A DNA stretch of 64,000 nt from Desulfosudis oleivorans (GTDB taxonomy: Bacteria > Desulfobacterota > Desulfobacteria > Desulfobacterales > SURF-7). Location: contig DYJC01000014.1 of assembly GCA_020723305.1 (NCBI GenBank), positions 1-64,000 on the forward strand, read 5' to 3'. Position numbers and translations under genes: made by a program. Positions 50,563-60,186 of the stretch are shown here, one piece after another (position 1 is the first letter of the stretch; every line of letters begins with the position of its first letter). Under the pieces are notes generated by a model. The model was not told where the DNA came from, did no database searches, and was given only the letters and a program-made list of their open reading frames with translations.

Positions 50563-52164
50563 TTAGCTACCGCTGCCTAAAGAACGATCCGGTATCAGAC
50601 TCATCGCTCTTTCCGCCAGTGCCGTAATGGTCAGACTGGGATTAGCCCCGATATTGGCGGATACGGCAGAGCCGTCCACGATGTAAAGCCCTGGATAGCC
50701 GAATACTTCATGATTGGTATCAATCACCCCGTTTTCGGCAGAACTCCCCATATGGCATCCCCCCAGAATATGGGCGGTTGTTGCGGTGTTGCCGATGCTC
50801 TCGGTCAGAATGTTGAGCGGCTGTCCATTGCAGGCTTCTGCCAGCTTTTTGGCTGCTTCATTGGCCACCGGCAGAAATGTGGGTGCTTCCTTTCCTTTGA
50901 CAAGCCTCGATTTTAAACCTTTTCGAAAAAGGAAAGAGGCTTTTCTTCCATATTCCAGGGAAATCTGGTTGTCCAGATGCTGCATCACTGTCAATATCGT
51001 CACCCGCTTGTTCCAGTTTTTGGCTGTCCAGTTTTTCAAGAGAGATGACGGCCGGGTCATAATCATCCCCACTGTTTTCAACGACCGGATAACCGGATTG
51101 GGATGATCCACCAGGGGGCCGGTAAAAAATTTCATATAATCATATCCCTTTGGAAACCGGTTCTGTGTGATATGGGTATGTTCGTCCGGATAAAAATGGG
51201 AAGAAATGGCGGTACCGTAAGTAAGATCCAGATCCTCATCCGATGCCAGTGCTCCCACAATGGCCTCGCTGTTGGTTCGAACCACCTTGCCAAGCTGTCC
51301 GGATATTTTGGGAAGGGATTGGGTCACTTCCCGGCATCGGAACAGCAGCTCAAGGGTTCCCAGCACGCCGGCGGACAGTATCACTTTTTTGGCATGAATC
51401 GGCGGATATTTTCGAAGCGGGTTAATGGGATGTTTGATCTGAAGCAGATATCCGCCGTTTTCCTGGGGCAGGATATTGGTCACCTTTCGAAACGGAAGTA
51501 TCGAAGCGCCCAGGCCCTGCGCAAGGTAGAGATAGTTTTTATCCAGGGTGTTTTTGGATCCATGAGGACAGCCGGTCAGGCACCTTCCGCATAAATGGCA
51601 TCCAGGCCGGTGAGGCCCCTTGCCGTTGAAAAAAGGGTCCGGTGACATGACTTCCGGGGTTCCGAAATAGATGCCGTTTGGTGTTGGGCCATAGGTATCT
51701 GCAGCGCCCATTTTCTCGGCTGTCGTGCGTAAAAATTCATCCTGTTTATCCTTGTTGGGATTGTTGACCACTCCCAACATGGTTGAAGCCGTCGCATAAT
51801 GTTGTGCAAGTTCCTCTTTCCAGTTGATTCCCAATGATGACCATGCCGGATCTTTGTAGAAATCATCTTTGGGCTTCAGAAGAACCGCGGCATACACATG
51901 GCTGCCACCGCCTACGCCAACACCGCGCACCAAGGTGACATGCTGAAAAAAATCCTGGGAAAAATACCCGGACAGACCTAGAGCAGGCATCCAGGTTAAA
52001 CGGTTGATGCTGTTATCACCCTCTTCCATATCTTCAGAAGTAACCTGCCTGCCCTGCTCCAGCACAACAACCTTATATCCTTTTTCAGACAACCGGAGTG
52101 CGGCTACGCTCCCCCCAAATCCGCTTCCGATGATCGCGTAATCATAATTCATGGTCTGCTCCAT
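50563..52164 (-). CDS. GMC-family oxidoreductase (cholesterol-oxidase-like)
   Basis: 533-residue FAD enzyme. The N-terminal dinucleotide fold is IIGSGFGGSVAALRLSEKGY with VVVLEQG. GVGVGGGSHVYAAVL near residue 85 and the C-terminal GGCHMGSSAENGVID plus YIVDGSAVSANIGANPSLTITALAERA are the GMC signatures. Residues near 190-206 hold CHLCGRCLTGCPHG, a C-x2-C-x2-C-x3-C pattern seen in this branch, possibly an iron-sulfur site. It should oxidise an alcohol, for example a sterol-like one; in an anaerobe it would act as a dehydrogenase. Last gene of the Liv cluster, 12 nt after the CoA ligase. Confidence 0.87.
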   Translation of the reverse strand: MEQTMNYDYAIIGSGFGGSVAALRLSEKGYKVVVLEQGRQVTSEDMEEGDNSINRLTWMPALGLSGYFSQDFFQHVTLVRGVGVGGGSHVYAAVLLKPKDDFYKDPAWSSLGINWKEELAQHYATASTMLGVVNNPNKDKQDEFLRTTAEKMGAADTYGPTPNGIYFGTPEVMSPDPFFNGKGPHRPGCHLCGRCLTGCPHGSKNTLDKNYLYLAQGLGASILPFRKVTNILPQENGGYLLQIKHPINPLRKYPPIHAKKVILSAGVLGTLELLFRCREVTQSLPKISGQLGKVVRTNSEAIVGALASDEDLDLTYGTAISSHFYPDEHTHITQNRFPKGYDYMKFFTGPLVDHPNPVIRSLKTVGMIMTRPSSLLKNWTAKNWNKRVTILTVMQHLDNQISLEYGRKASFLFRKGLKSRLVKGKEAPTFLPVANEAAKKLAEACNGQPLNILTESIGNTATTAHILGGCHMGSSAENGVIDTNHEVFGYPGLYIVDGSAVSANIGANPSLTITALAERAMSLIPDRSLGSGS

Positions 52165-52176
52165 ATTAAAAAGTTA

Positions 52177-53463
52177 CTATTCCCACTTTCGCAGGTCATT
52201 GATTTTGGAATATTTCTCCGGCAGGGCTTTGCGTTCAATAAATTCAACCTTACCGCGAACACGCATGCTTCCGGGGATGGCGGATTCAATCTGTTTTGCG
52301 AGATCATCTGAGGGGGTGACACCATCTGCGAGAACTACCTTAAAGGTCATCTGATCCACATGGCCTTCCCTTGTGACCACGACCTGACACTCTTTAATCT
52401 CTTCAAACCTGGCAGCCACCTCTTCCACATTGCCCGGATGGATGAACATGCCTTTTACCTTTGTGACCTGATCCAAACGCCCCAGAATTTTCACAAGACG
52501 ACCTGAGGTTCGGCCGCAGTCACAGGGCTCATCCGTATAATAAGAAAGATCACCGGTTCCAAAGCGAATCATGGGATAGGCTTCATCAAATACAGTCGTA
52601 ACAATTTCTCCGGTTTCACCCGGTCCGAGCTGCTTTCCGGTTTCCGGGTCCACAATTTCAACAATGCAGTTATACGGAAAATGCATTCCGTTTTTATGAT
52701 AACATTCAAATCCCATGCACCCCACGTCAGCCGTGCCATATCCCTGGCGGATCACCATCCCAAAGGTCTCCTCCAGCTCAGACCGCAGGGATTCAGGAAG
52801 CATTTCTCCGGAAACAAAACCCACTTCCAGCGCAAGATCGTTTTTGGGATCATATCCTAATTCCTGTGCTTTCTTGGCAACCGCCATGAGAAAGCTGGGT
52901 GTGCCGATATACCCGGTCACTTTCAGATCGTGCATCATTTTCACCTGCTGTTCGGTGTTTCCTACACCGCCGGGTGTTGCAATGCAGCCGAGCCGGTGAA
53001 GTGCATCCTCAAACCAGAAAGCCGGCGGAACCAGATGATAACTGAAGGTGACTTGGCCGATATCCCCTTTCCGAAATCCGGCAGCAAAAAATGCCTGGGT
53101 CCACCGGTCATTTTTACTTTCCGTATCCTCTGGTTCATAAATCGGCCCCGGCGACATGCAGATCCGTTTCAGCCGTTGCATCGGAACCCCTAAAAATCCA
53201 CCAAAGGGAGGATCTTCTTTCTGAAGGGATGCCAGTTCATGCTTGTGTGTGATGGGGAGTTTTTCAAGATCCTTTACACTACGGACATCTCCGGGTTTCA
53301 AGCCGGCAGACGCAAACTTCTTCCGGATGGCCGAAGCATTCTGACAGGCGTGGGTAACTATCTTTCGAAGTTCTTCGGAAAGAAATGTTTCTCTTTTTCC
53401 AGGAGACAGGGTTTCAAGGGTCTGATGATAAAAACCAGTGGTACGATCTCTTTCCGATGCCAT
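52177..53463 (-). CDS. Phenylacetate-CoA ligase-like enzyme
   Basis: 428 residues, the size of PaaK. Features: LPITHKHELASLQ near residue 70, TFSYHLVPPAFWFEDALHRLG, the RQGYGTADVGCMGFEC acceptor region near 240, PGETGEIVTTVFDEAYPMIRFGTGD near 295, CDCGRTSGR with three cysteines and KVKGMFIHPGNVEE near 345. PaaK-type enzymes activate aryl-acetic or benzoic acids to CoA thioesters. The P-loop is not the canonical one: the YVTSGTTG-type motif is not visible and MSPGPIYEP occupies that area, so the substrate may differ. In the Liv cluster, 52 nt after the usp gene. Confidence 0.85.
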   Translation of the reverse strand: MASERDRTTGFYHQTLETLSPGKRETFLSEELRKIVTHACQNASAIRKKFASAGLKPGDVRSVKDLEKLPITHKHELASLQKEDPPFGGFLGVPMQRLKRICMSPGPIYEPEDTESKNDRWTQAFFAAGFRKGDIGQVTFSYHLVPPAFWFEDALHRLGCIATPGGVGNTEQQVKMMHDLKVTGYIGTPSFLMAVAKKAQELGYDPKNDLALEVGFVSGEMLPESLRSELEETFGMVIRQGYGTADVGCMGFECYHKNGMHFPYNCIVEIVDPETGKQLGPGETGEIVTTVFDEAYPMIRFGTGDLSYYTDEPCDCGRTSGRLVKILGRLDQVTKVKGMFIHPGNVEEVAARFEEIKECQVVVTREGHVDQMTFKVVLADGVTPSDDLAKQIESAIPGSMRVRGKVEFIERKALPEKYSKINDLRKWE

Positions 53464-53515
53464 AAAAAAACAATCTCCTGTGCCTTGTTTTATAATAATT
53501 CCTGCCGGATCTTTT

Positions 53516-53908
53516 TTATTTTGTTGTCGTTACCGGGCAGGGAGCCTTGAGAATTATAAATTGAGCAGTAGATCCCATCAGGAGTTTCTGCGTTTTTGAT
53601 TTTTTCTCAATCCCTGCGAAGATATGGTCTACTGCTTTATCCTTGGCAAACTTCACCAGATCTTCGCCGGGAGTCATCCCTCTTACCATTTGATGGATTT
53701 CGCATTCCAGGCCTTCTGCAATCAGTTTTTTCCGGGCTGCCTCCAGGTATTCTTCGGCTTTACGTACCTCATCGATCTTTTCCCGGCTTCCGCCTTCCAT
53801 GGAGGTTACAAGGTACACCTTTGCATGAAAAGCTTTAGCGTAGTCCTTGGCCAGATCCAGAGCTGCATTTGAAGCAGCAGATCCGTTGTATCCAACCAGT
53901 ATTTTCAT
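53516..53908 (-). CDS. Universal stress protein (UspA family)
   Basis: 130 residues from the ATG at 53908, which has GGGAG upstream; an in-frame GTG at 53935 is less likely. It has the Usp fold: MKILVGYNGSAASNAALDLA, VYLVTSME, HQMVRGMTPGEDLVKFAKDK, DHIFAGIEKKSKTQKLLMGS and TAQFIILKAPCPVTTTK. The ATP-binding GxxGxxxxxxxxGS motif is imperfect (G-I-E-K-K). Usp genes often accompany uptake and CoA-ligase genes in anaerobes. Role unknown. Confidence 0.88.
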   Translation of the reverse strand: MKILVGYNGSAASNAALDLAKDYAKAFHAKVYLVTSMEGGSREKIDEVRKAEEYLEAARKKLIAEGLECEIHQMVRGMTPGEDLVKFAKDKAVDHIFAGIEKKSKTQKLLMGSTAQFIILKAPCPVTTTK

Positions 53909-53965
53909 AATTTTCTCCCTGTCAGAGGTCTTCACCTCATCGTTCCGCCATTTTTTATATTGAGC

Positions 53966-54787
53966 CTACATCCAACGTTTACGGCGTTTGTAGGACTTGA
54001 TTTCTTTGAATGATTTCCTGCCGCCTCCCTGGGTCACCCCCAGGTAAAACTCTTTTACATCCGGATTGTTTTTCAACTCTTCGGCTGTGCCTTCCAGCAC
54101 GATCTTTCCGGATTCCATGATATAGGCATAATCTGCGATTCCAAGTGCGATCTTTGCATTCTGTTCAACAACAAGAATACTGGTGTCCAGTTCCCGGTTT
54201 ATGGTACGGATATTATCGAAAATTTCCTTGACCAAAAGCGGTGCCAGACCAAGAGACGGTTCATCCAGCATCAACATGATCGGTGCTGCCATAAGTGCTC
54301 TTGCAATGGCAATCATCTGCTGTTCTCCGCCGGAACAATACCCGGCCATACGGTTGGTGATCTTTGACAGTCGCGGAAAATGATCATACATAAGCTTATG
54401 ATCCGCTTTGATCTTTTGTGATCCGTCCTTGCGGGTAATGGAGCCGACCCGTATGTTTTCATCCACGGTAAGATGTTTGAAAACCCTCCGGCCTTCGGGA
54501 ACCATGACCGCTCCGAACCGGACAACATGAGTACCAATAAGATTCGTGATATCTTTTCCCTGGAAGGTAATCTTTCCATCTTTGATAAACCCGTTCTCCG
54601 GTTTTAAAAGACCGCTGATCGCACGGAGGGTAGTTGTTTTTCCAGCTCCATTGGTACCCAGGAGCGCTACGATACTCCCGGTCTTAACGTTGAGACTCAC
54701 TCCCCGCAGCACCTGAACAATGTCATTATAGACCACTTCTATATTGTTAACATCCAGCAGAAGCACATCTGTATTTTTCTTTGTCAT
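53966..54787 (-). CDS. livF: Branched-chain-type ABC transporter ATPase LivF
   Basis: 273-residue ATPase. Walker A LLGTNGAGKTTTLRAISGL near residue 43, Q-loop, signature CSGGEQQMIAIARALMAAP near 155, Walker B LMLDEPSLGLAP near 175 and switch His region VVEQNAK. The C-terminal ELKNNPDVKEFYLGV is typical of LivF and is followed by an extra basic tail. Works with LivG, LivH, LivM and the binding protein LivK in the same cluster; a 13-bp hairpin lies between livK and livF. Confidence 0.93.
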   Translation of the reverse strand: MTKKNTDVLLLDVNNIEVVYNDIVQVLRGVSLNVKTGSIVALLGTNGAGKTTTLRAISGLLKPENGFIKDGKITFQGKDITNLIGTHVVRFGAVMVPEGRRVFKHLTVDENIRVGSITRKDGSQKIKADHKLMYDHFPRLSKITNRMAGYCSGGEQQMIAIARALMAAPIMLMLDEPSLGLAPLLVKEIFDNIRTINRELDTSILVVEQNAKIALGIADYAYIMESGKIVLEGTAEELKNNPDVKEFYLGVTQGGGRKSFKEIKSYKRRKRWM

Positions 54788-54818
54788 TTTTTCCTTTCCA
54801 AAGAAAGTGGAAACGGAG

Positions 54819-54851
54819 GGGATTGGGCTTTACAATTGAAAGCCCAATCCC
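54819..54851 (-). repeat. Intra-operon hairpin between livK and livF
   Basis: GGGATTGGGCTTT (54819-54831) and AAAGCCCAATCCC (54839-54851) form a perfect 13-bp stem with a 7-nt loop. On the minus strand it is about 90 nt past the livK stop and is not followed by a T tract, so it is more likely an mRNA-stabilising or processing hairpin than a terminator. Confidence 0.65.
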
Positions 54852-54942
54852 TGTCAAACCATTGTTACGAAACAAGTACCATCGTGATGATCTGCTTCAG
54901 CCTTGTCTGAAATGACTGATTCAGCCGATTACCGGATGGATG

Positions 54943-56169
54943 CTATTTGATCTTCTTAATATATTCTGATGAAAACGGCACACCGACAGATCTAAAAACG
55001 CCACCATCTACACGGTAGAGTTGCAGAACGTCAACACCGGCATGGTCGGTTTTCGAATAGGTAACCGGACCTACGGTTGTGTCGGCCTGGAAAGCCTTTG
55101 CACCGTTCATCTGGTTCAATTCTTCATAAAGACTGCTCCGGGTCACTTTCTCACCTTTTTCCTTGACACGCTTGATGGCTTCGGTTGCCACCTGGGCTAC
55201 CATGATTCCATTGGTATAGTTATGGGAGTTTGCCGCTTTATCATCACGCCCATATTTCTTGGCAAGTGCAAGCTGAGCATCGGCTCCTGCTGATTTTTCA
55301 GATGTTAGCCTGTAGGAAGTGGTCCAGAAGAAATTTTCTGCGGCTGCGCCGGATAGAGCAATCAGATCGTTACCACCGGTATAGTGAGCGCCCATGAAGG
55401 TAATCTTGCCGGCTTCTCCAAACGACTTTGCCGCATATCCAAGGCTGTTCGCATCTTTTATCATGGTAGCAACCGGGGATTGTACGGTCTGGCAGAGAAC
55501 ATATTGAACTTCTTTGCTTTTGAGTCTTTTCAGCATGGCGGTATTATCCAGATCCTGTCCATGTTCCACAACCTCAACAATCTCAATATTCAACCCGGCC
55601 TTGACCGCCTTGGTCAGGTCCTCCACCGGTCCCCTTCCAAACGCAGAAGGATGAATAAACAATGCAATCTTGGCTTTGCCTCCCTTATGATTTTTAGCGA
55701 CATACTCTGCCAGTCCGATAATCTGCTCTGAATAGGAAGCAATGGGAAGAAAAATATAATTGGAGTCAATCAGGTTTCCTGCATGAAAAGAAGCCGGAAT
55801 CACCGGAATTTTTTCTTCTTCAAAATCCCTTTTCAACCCCATGGTGCTTCCGGTGGAATAGTTCAGGTACAAAACGATTCCCTGATCCAGAAAATCCTCA
55901 AAATTCCGTTTGGTCACATCGTTGTTATACTGATCATCCCGGATGGTGCATTCAATCGTGTCATTGCCCAGCAGTTTAGTATCATTCACAAATCGAAAAT
56001 AATCCTCTACTCCCTTTGCATAGGGATTCCCAGCATCGGATGTGGGTCCGGTAATGGCAAGAGAAAGAGCCAGCTTATAAACTTCCCCGGCCTGGATACT
56101 GGTTGCAAAGGACAAAACAACAACAAAACTCATCAGAATTCGAAAAAACAACATTTTGTGCTTCTTCAT
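54943..56169 (-). CDS. livK: Periplasmic substrate-binding protein LivK-type
   Basis: About 408 residues from the ATG at 56169, preceded by GGGGGAAAT. A signal peptide FFRILMSFVVVLSFATSIQAG is cut near residue 27. The mature protein opens LALSLAITGPTSDAGNPYAKGVEDYFRFVN, the Peripla_BP_6 start. The rest fits the family (ALFIHPSAFGRGPVEDL, FMGAHYTGGNDL). The ligand may be an aromatic or aliphatic carboxylate rather than an amino acid, given the CoA ligases in the cluster; this is inference. Confidence 0.9.
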   Translation of the reverse strand: MKKHKMLFFRILMSFVVVLSFATSIQAGEVYKLALSLAITGPTSDAGNPYAKGVEDYFRFVNDTKLLGNDTIECTIRDDQYNNDVTKRNFEDFLDQGIVLYLNYSTGSTMGLKRDFEEEKIPVIPASFHAGNLIDSNYIFLPIASYSEQIIGLAEYVAKNHKGGKAKIALFIHPSAFGRGPVEDLTKAVKAGLNIEIVEVVEHGQDLDNTAMLKRLKSKEVQYVLCQTVQSPVATMIKDANSLGYAAKSFGEAGKITFMGAHYTGGNDLIALSGAAAENFFWTTSYRLTSEKSAGADAQLALAKKYGRDDKAANSHNYTNGIMVAQVATEAIKRVKEKGEKVTRSSLYEELNQMNGAKAFQADTTVGPVTYSKTDHAGVDVLQLYRVDGGVFRSVGVPFSSEYIKKIK

Positions 56170-56263
56170 ATTTCCCCCTTTTTTAGTAGTTGTGTTTCCC
56201 AAAATACAAAAAGCAGTTTTCCTCTCTGCTTTCCGTCTTTATCCGATCGGCAGCAATCCTGCA

Positions 56264-57358
56264 TCAGTATCGAAATGGCCATAATTTAAAATAAGAGCGT
56301 GTGATTCGCCACCAGTTGGCGATCCCGCGCGGCTCAAACATCAAAAAAAGAACAATCACCAGACCAAAAGACAACGGCCTCAGTGCAGTAGCCAGATTTG
56401 TGCTGGCCGGAAAAATTTCCCCGGCATGCTCTGCAATTTTTTCAACCTGGAGTTCAAGTATTTTAATTGCCATAGGCCCCCAGAAAGAACCGTTTAAGGT
56501 GCCGAGCCCTCCTACAATAGCCATGGCAAGGTAAGTAATGGAATGATGCAGGGTAAAGGATTCAACCCCGACACCCCGGTACAGGTATGCATGAAGGGCT
56601 CCGGCAACTCCGGCAAAGAAACCGGCCAGTCCGAATGCATAGACTTTTGTCAACCCCGGATGCATACCCATTGCATCAGCAGCCCGGTCATTATCACGAA
56701 CCGCAATCAAACATCGTCCGAATCTCGTCCGAAGGATGTTCCGCACCATAAATCCCATAAGAACCAAAATGACCAGTATCACATAATACCAGAATATATA
56801 ATGTTCATTTCGGCCCACTTCACCGGTAAACCAGAAAGCACGACCCACATAAATGGTCTGTCCCTGATTGAAAAATTCCATAAAATTGATTGCCCATTGG
56901 AAAATCATCTGGAAAGAAAGGGTAGCGATCGCCAGATACAGATGTTTCAGGCGAAAGGCCGGCAGTCCGACCATTGCTCCGAAAACAGCGCCGATAAAAC
57001 CGGAAAGCAGAATCATCAAAGGCCAGGCATGTGTCAGGAAAATATAGTCATTGCCCATTACCCGTGAAACAGAAGCCACCGCATAGGCCCCCACACCGAC
57101 AAAAGCAGCATGGCCGATGGAAATCAGTCCGGCAAAACCGGTAACCATATTCAGACCCAGAACCGCAATCATTGCAATCAATATGTTGTCAACAACCAGC
57201 ATATACTTATTGTTTGTTTCAAAGACCAAAGGCCAGACAAAAACGCATACCAGAAAAAAGGAGAAGATCAGACGATCGGTGTGGGTAAAAAAGATCCGCT
57301 GTTCTTCTTTGTAGGTGGCAAAATAGTTGCCGGTTGCTAACCAACGATTTGCTGACAT
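56264..57358 (-). CDS. livM: ABC transporter permease LivM-type
   Basis: 364-residue inner-membrane permease with about ten hydrophobic segments. The family core is FAGLISIGHAAFVGVGAYAVA near residue 75, GAVFGAMVGLPAFRLKHLYLAIATL, and the EAA-like RFGRCLIAVRDNDRAADAMG near 215. The N-terminal ~28 residues before the first membrane segment are cytoplasmic. It pairs with LivH, whose stop codon lies 3 nt upstream of its start. Confidence 0.93.
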   Translation of the reverse strand: MSANRWLATGNYFATYKEEQRIFFTHTDRLIFSFFLVCVFVWPLVFETNNKYMLVVDNILIAMIAVLGLNMVTGFAGLISIGHAAFVGVGAYAVASVSRVMGNDYIFLTHAWPLMILLSGFIGAVFGAMVGLPAFRLKHLYLAIATLSFQMIFQWAINFMEFFNQGQTIYVGRAFWFTGEVGRNEHYIFWYYVILVILVLMGFMVRNILRTRFGRCLIAVRDNDRAADAMGMHPGLTKVYAFGLAGFFAGVAGALHAYLYRGVGVESFTLHHSITYLAMAIVGGLGTLNGSFWGPMAIKILELQVEKIAEHAGEIFPASTNLATALRPLSFGLVIVLFLMFEPRGIANWWRITRSYFKLWPFRY

Positions 57359-57361
57359 AAG

Positions 57362-58255
57362 TTACACCCGTTCAATTTCATGTATTCCAAAAAGTCCGTG
57401 CGGCTTGAACAGAAGAATGATCAACAGGATAATATACGGAAGTACTACACCTGTCCCGTTGAGTCCCCAGTTGCCATCCAGATATCCGCCTGCAAACTGC
57501 TGAATCAATCCCATGATAATTCCTGCCACAACCGCACCCAGGATGGAATCCAGTCCTCCCAGAATCACTACAGGGAAAACCGTAATCCCGAATGCATGGA
57601 GTGTGTCAAAGTTCAGTCCAGTGGTGTTGCCGATAATTCCACCGGCAGCTGCGGCACTCAAACCCGCTGTTGCCCAGGCAAGACCGAACACCCTGGGAAC
57701 CGAAATCCCAATGGACATGGAAGCGAGCTGATCATCGGAAACCGCCCGCATGGATATTCCAATTGTTGATTTTTTAAAAAACCAGGAAAAAGCGCCGATC
57801 AGGGCAAAGGTAATGATCACCCCCACCAGCTGGGTCCAGGACATGGACAATCCGGCCATTGAAATGGGTTCCTTGGGAAGGAAAAGAGGAAACGAAAAAT
57901 TTTCCGAACCAAAAGGTGTAAGATAGATCAGGCCGTCCAGAATGGACATCAGACCGATGGTAACCATAATAACGGAAATAATGGGTTCTCCGATCAAACG
58001 ACGCAAAAAAATCCTCTCCACACTCATGGTCAGGATAAAGGTGATCAACAGACTGATAAAGAAAGAGATGTAAATCGGTATCCCTACCCAGACCGTCAGC
58101 GCATAGGTGATGAATGCACCGGTTGCGATGAGCTGTCCGTGAGCGATATTCAGCACACGGCTGGATTTATAAATCAACACAAAACCTAAGGCAGACAGGG
58201 CATAGATGGAACCAACAACGATTCCGCTGAGTACCAACTGAAAAAAATAGGTCAT
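57362..58255 (-). CDS. livH: ABC transporter permease LivH-type
   Basis: 297-residue permease with eight or nine membrane segments. LivH landmarks: GIVVGSIYALSALGFVLIYKSSRVLNIAHGQLIATGAF-type start (residues 10-48), ISMRAVSDDQLASMSIGISVPRVF near 180 (the EAA loop), and GGLDSILGAVVAGIIMGLIQ near 245. Its ATG overlaps the acyl-CoA synthetase stop by 4 nt, so translation of importer and ligase is coupled. Confidence 0.93.
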   Translation of the reverse strand: MTYFFQLVLSGIVVGSIYALSALGFVLIYKSSRVLNIAHGQLIATGAFITYALTVWVGIPIYISFFISLLITFILTMSVERIFLRRLIGEPIISVIMVTIGLMSILDGLIYLTPFGSENFSFPLFLPKEPISMAGLSMSWTQLVGVIITFALIGAFSWFFKKSTIGISMRAVSDDQLASMSIGISVPRVFGLAWATAGLSAAAAGGIIGNTTGLNFDTLHAFGITVFPVVILGGLDSILGAVVAGIIMGLIQQFAGGYLDGNWGLNGTGVVLPYIILLIILLFKPHGLFGIHEIERV

Positions 58256-60180
58256 GACACCCCTTCCATTGTATAAAATGAAATTCTGGTTTTCACAGTG
58301 GCTGTCTGGCCATCCTGATATTGAAAAAATGCCTCCACCTCTTTCTCTTTTACTCCCTCATCGTACAATGCCTCGTAGAGATCCTGATATTTTTCCCGGA
58401 CAAACTTCCTCCGGATTTTTCCGGTCTTGGTCAACTCGCCGTCATCCGTATCCAGCAGTTTATACAGGATGGCATACCGCTTGATGCGGAAATGTTTTTT
58501 TTCCGCATTTTGATTAATTTTGACGATCTCCTCCCGGATCAGTTCCGCAATTTCCGATTTTGCAGACAAATCCATAAAGGTGGTATAGGAGATTCCGCGG
58601 TCTTCCGCCCATTTTCCAACAACAACCGGGTCAATATTTACTAGGGCTGCAACAAAATCCTGCTGATCTCCGAAAATCACCGCCTCCTTGATATAGGGGC
58701 TGAATTTCAGTTTATTCTCCAGAAACATGGGGCTGAACATCTCGCCCTTCCGGTTATGCATCACATCCGACACCCGATCGATCACGACCAGATGACCGTT
58801 TTCATCAATATAACCGGCATCGCCCGAGTGAAGCCACCCCCCTTCCAGAAGCTCTTCCGTTTTATCCGGAAGCTTATAATACCCGGCGCATACGGAAGGA
58901 GACCTGGATAAAATCTCGCCTTTTTCAGAAATCCTGCATTCAGTTTCCGGAAGGGGCTTACCCACTGTGTCCGGGCGGACATCACCATCCCGATGCATAT
59001 AGGCAATTCCGACAATTTCCGTTTGTCCGTAAATCTGTTTCAGATTCACTCCAATAGCCTGATAAAAAGTAAACAACTGGGGTCCGAGAGCCGCTCCGCC
59101 GGTATAGGCTCTTCTCAGCCTCAGAAATCCGATCTGGTTGATCAGCGGCCGGGTGACCAACACCTTTCCCAGCCAGGCAAGAATTCCCAAACCAAGGGGC
59201 ATTTTTTTCCCGGTCATGCGATACTGGGCAGCCCGTTCTCCTACCTTGATAAAATATTCATAAAAAAACCGGTTCAACCGATACGATTCATCGATCTTAA
59301 GCCAGATCTGGGAACGGATATTCTCATATATGCGAGGAGCCCCGAACATGAAATGGGGTCCGATCTCTTTCAGATCCTCCATGGTGGTTTCCACCGATTC
59401 CGGAAAGTTGATGGTAATTCCGGTTGCCATGGCCACACCAAAGGAGTTCATCTGTTCACCGATCCATGCAAACGGAAGAAAGGAGAGGTATTCGTCCGTA
59501 GTTTCCAGAGGGTCCACCTTTGTGAGCTGAATTCCCATATTGATAAAATTCTTATGGGTAAGCATGGTTCCTTTGGGAAGACCGGTCGTACCGGAAGTAA
59601 GACAGAGGTGACAGATATCGTCTGGTTTTCCTTGATCAATCAACTTCTCATAGTAATCCGGATCCTCATTTTCCTTCTCTTCTCCCAATTTATAGAGATC
59701 CTCAATGCACATGAACCAGTCATCTTTCCGGTAACTGCGCATGCCCCTCGGATCTTCATAAATCACCTTGATTACATGGGGTATCTTCTGCCTGACTTCA
59801 ATCAGTTTGTCCACCTGCTCCTGGTCATCACAGAACACAATCCGGACATTCATATAATTGATGATATCTGCGATCTCATCCGGGAGACTGGTCTGATAAA
59901 TTGCGGCTGAATATGCACCGATCGACTGTGTACCGATTGCCATGAACAGCATCTCCGGAATATTATCACCGATAAGTGCAAGAACATCCTCCTTGACCAG
60001 TCCGATCTTTTCCAGACCCAACGCAATTTTTCGGACAAAAGAAAAATACCGGCTCCAGGTAATGCTTTGCCAGCGCCCGAAATCCTTTTCCCGAAGGGCT
60101 ACTTTTTCAGGGGTTTTCCGTGTTCGCCATCGAAGCAATTGGGGAATGGTATAATGAAGTAACGGGTCTGTATTTTCCAT
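58252..60180 (-). CDS. Long-chain-type acyl-CoA synthetase
   Basis: 642-residue AMP-forming ligase similar in length and motifs to long-chain fatty acyl-CoA synthetases of the FadD15 kind. P-loop CLTSGTTGLPKGTMLTHKNF near residue 195, KQIYGQTEIVGIAY near 395, WLHSGDAGYIDENGHLVVIDR near 455 and the C-terminal ELTKTGKIRRKFV with the catalytic Lys near 590. It lies between livG and livH, in the middle of the transporter operon, and overlaps livH by 4 nt. Import and activation are therefore coupled, a vectorial-acylation-like arrangement. Confidence 0.92.
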   Translation of the reverse strand: MENTDPLLHYTIPQLLRWRTRKTPEKVALREKDFGRWQSITWSRYFSFVRKIALGLEKIGLVKEDVLALIGDNIPEMLFMAIGTQSIGAYSAAIYQTSLPDEIADIINYMNVRIVFCDDQEQVDKLIEVRQKIPHVIKVIYEDPRGMRSYRKDDWFMCIEDLYKLGEEKENEDPDYYEKLIDQGKPDDICHLCLTSGTTGLPKGTMLTHKNFINMGIQLTKVDPLETTDEYLSFLPFAWIGEQMNSFGVAMATGITINFPESVETTMEDLKEIGPHFMFGAPRIYENIRSQIWLKIDESYRLNRFFYEYFIKVGERAAQYRMTGKKMPLGLGILAWLGKVLVTRPLINQIGFLRLRRAYTGGAALGPQLFTFYQAIGVNLKQIYGQTEIVGIAYMHRDGDVRPDTVGKPLPETECRISEKGEILSRSPSVCAGYYKLPDKTEELLEGGWLHSGDAGYIDENGHLVVIDRVSDVMHNRKGEMFSPMFLENKLKFSPYIKEAVIFGDQQDFVAALVNIDPVVVGKWAEDRGISYTTFMDLSAKSEIAELIREEIVKINQNAEKKHFRIKRYAILYKLLDTDDGELTKTGKIRRKFVREKYQDLYEALYDEGVKEKEVEAFFQYQDGQTATVKTRISFYTMEGVS

Positions 60181-60186
60181 TGAGAT

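Noticed and set aside
58993-59910. A 305-codon plus-strand frame
   Set aside because: Antisense to the acyl-CoA synthetase, whose motifs are unambiguous on the other strand.
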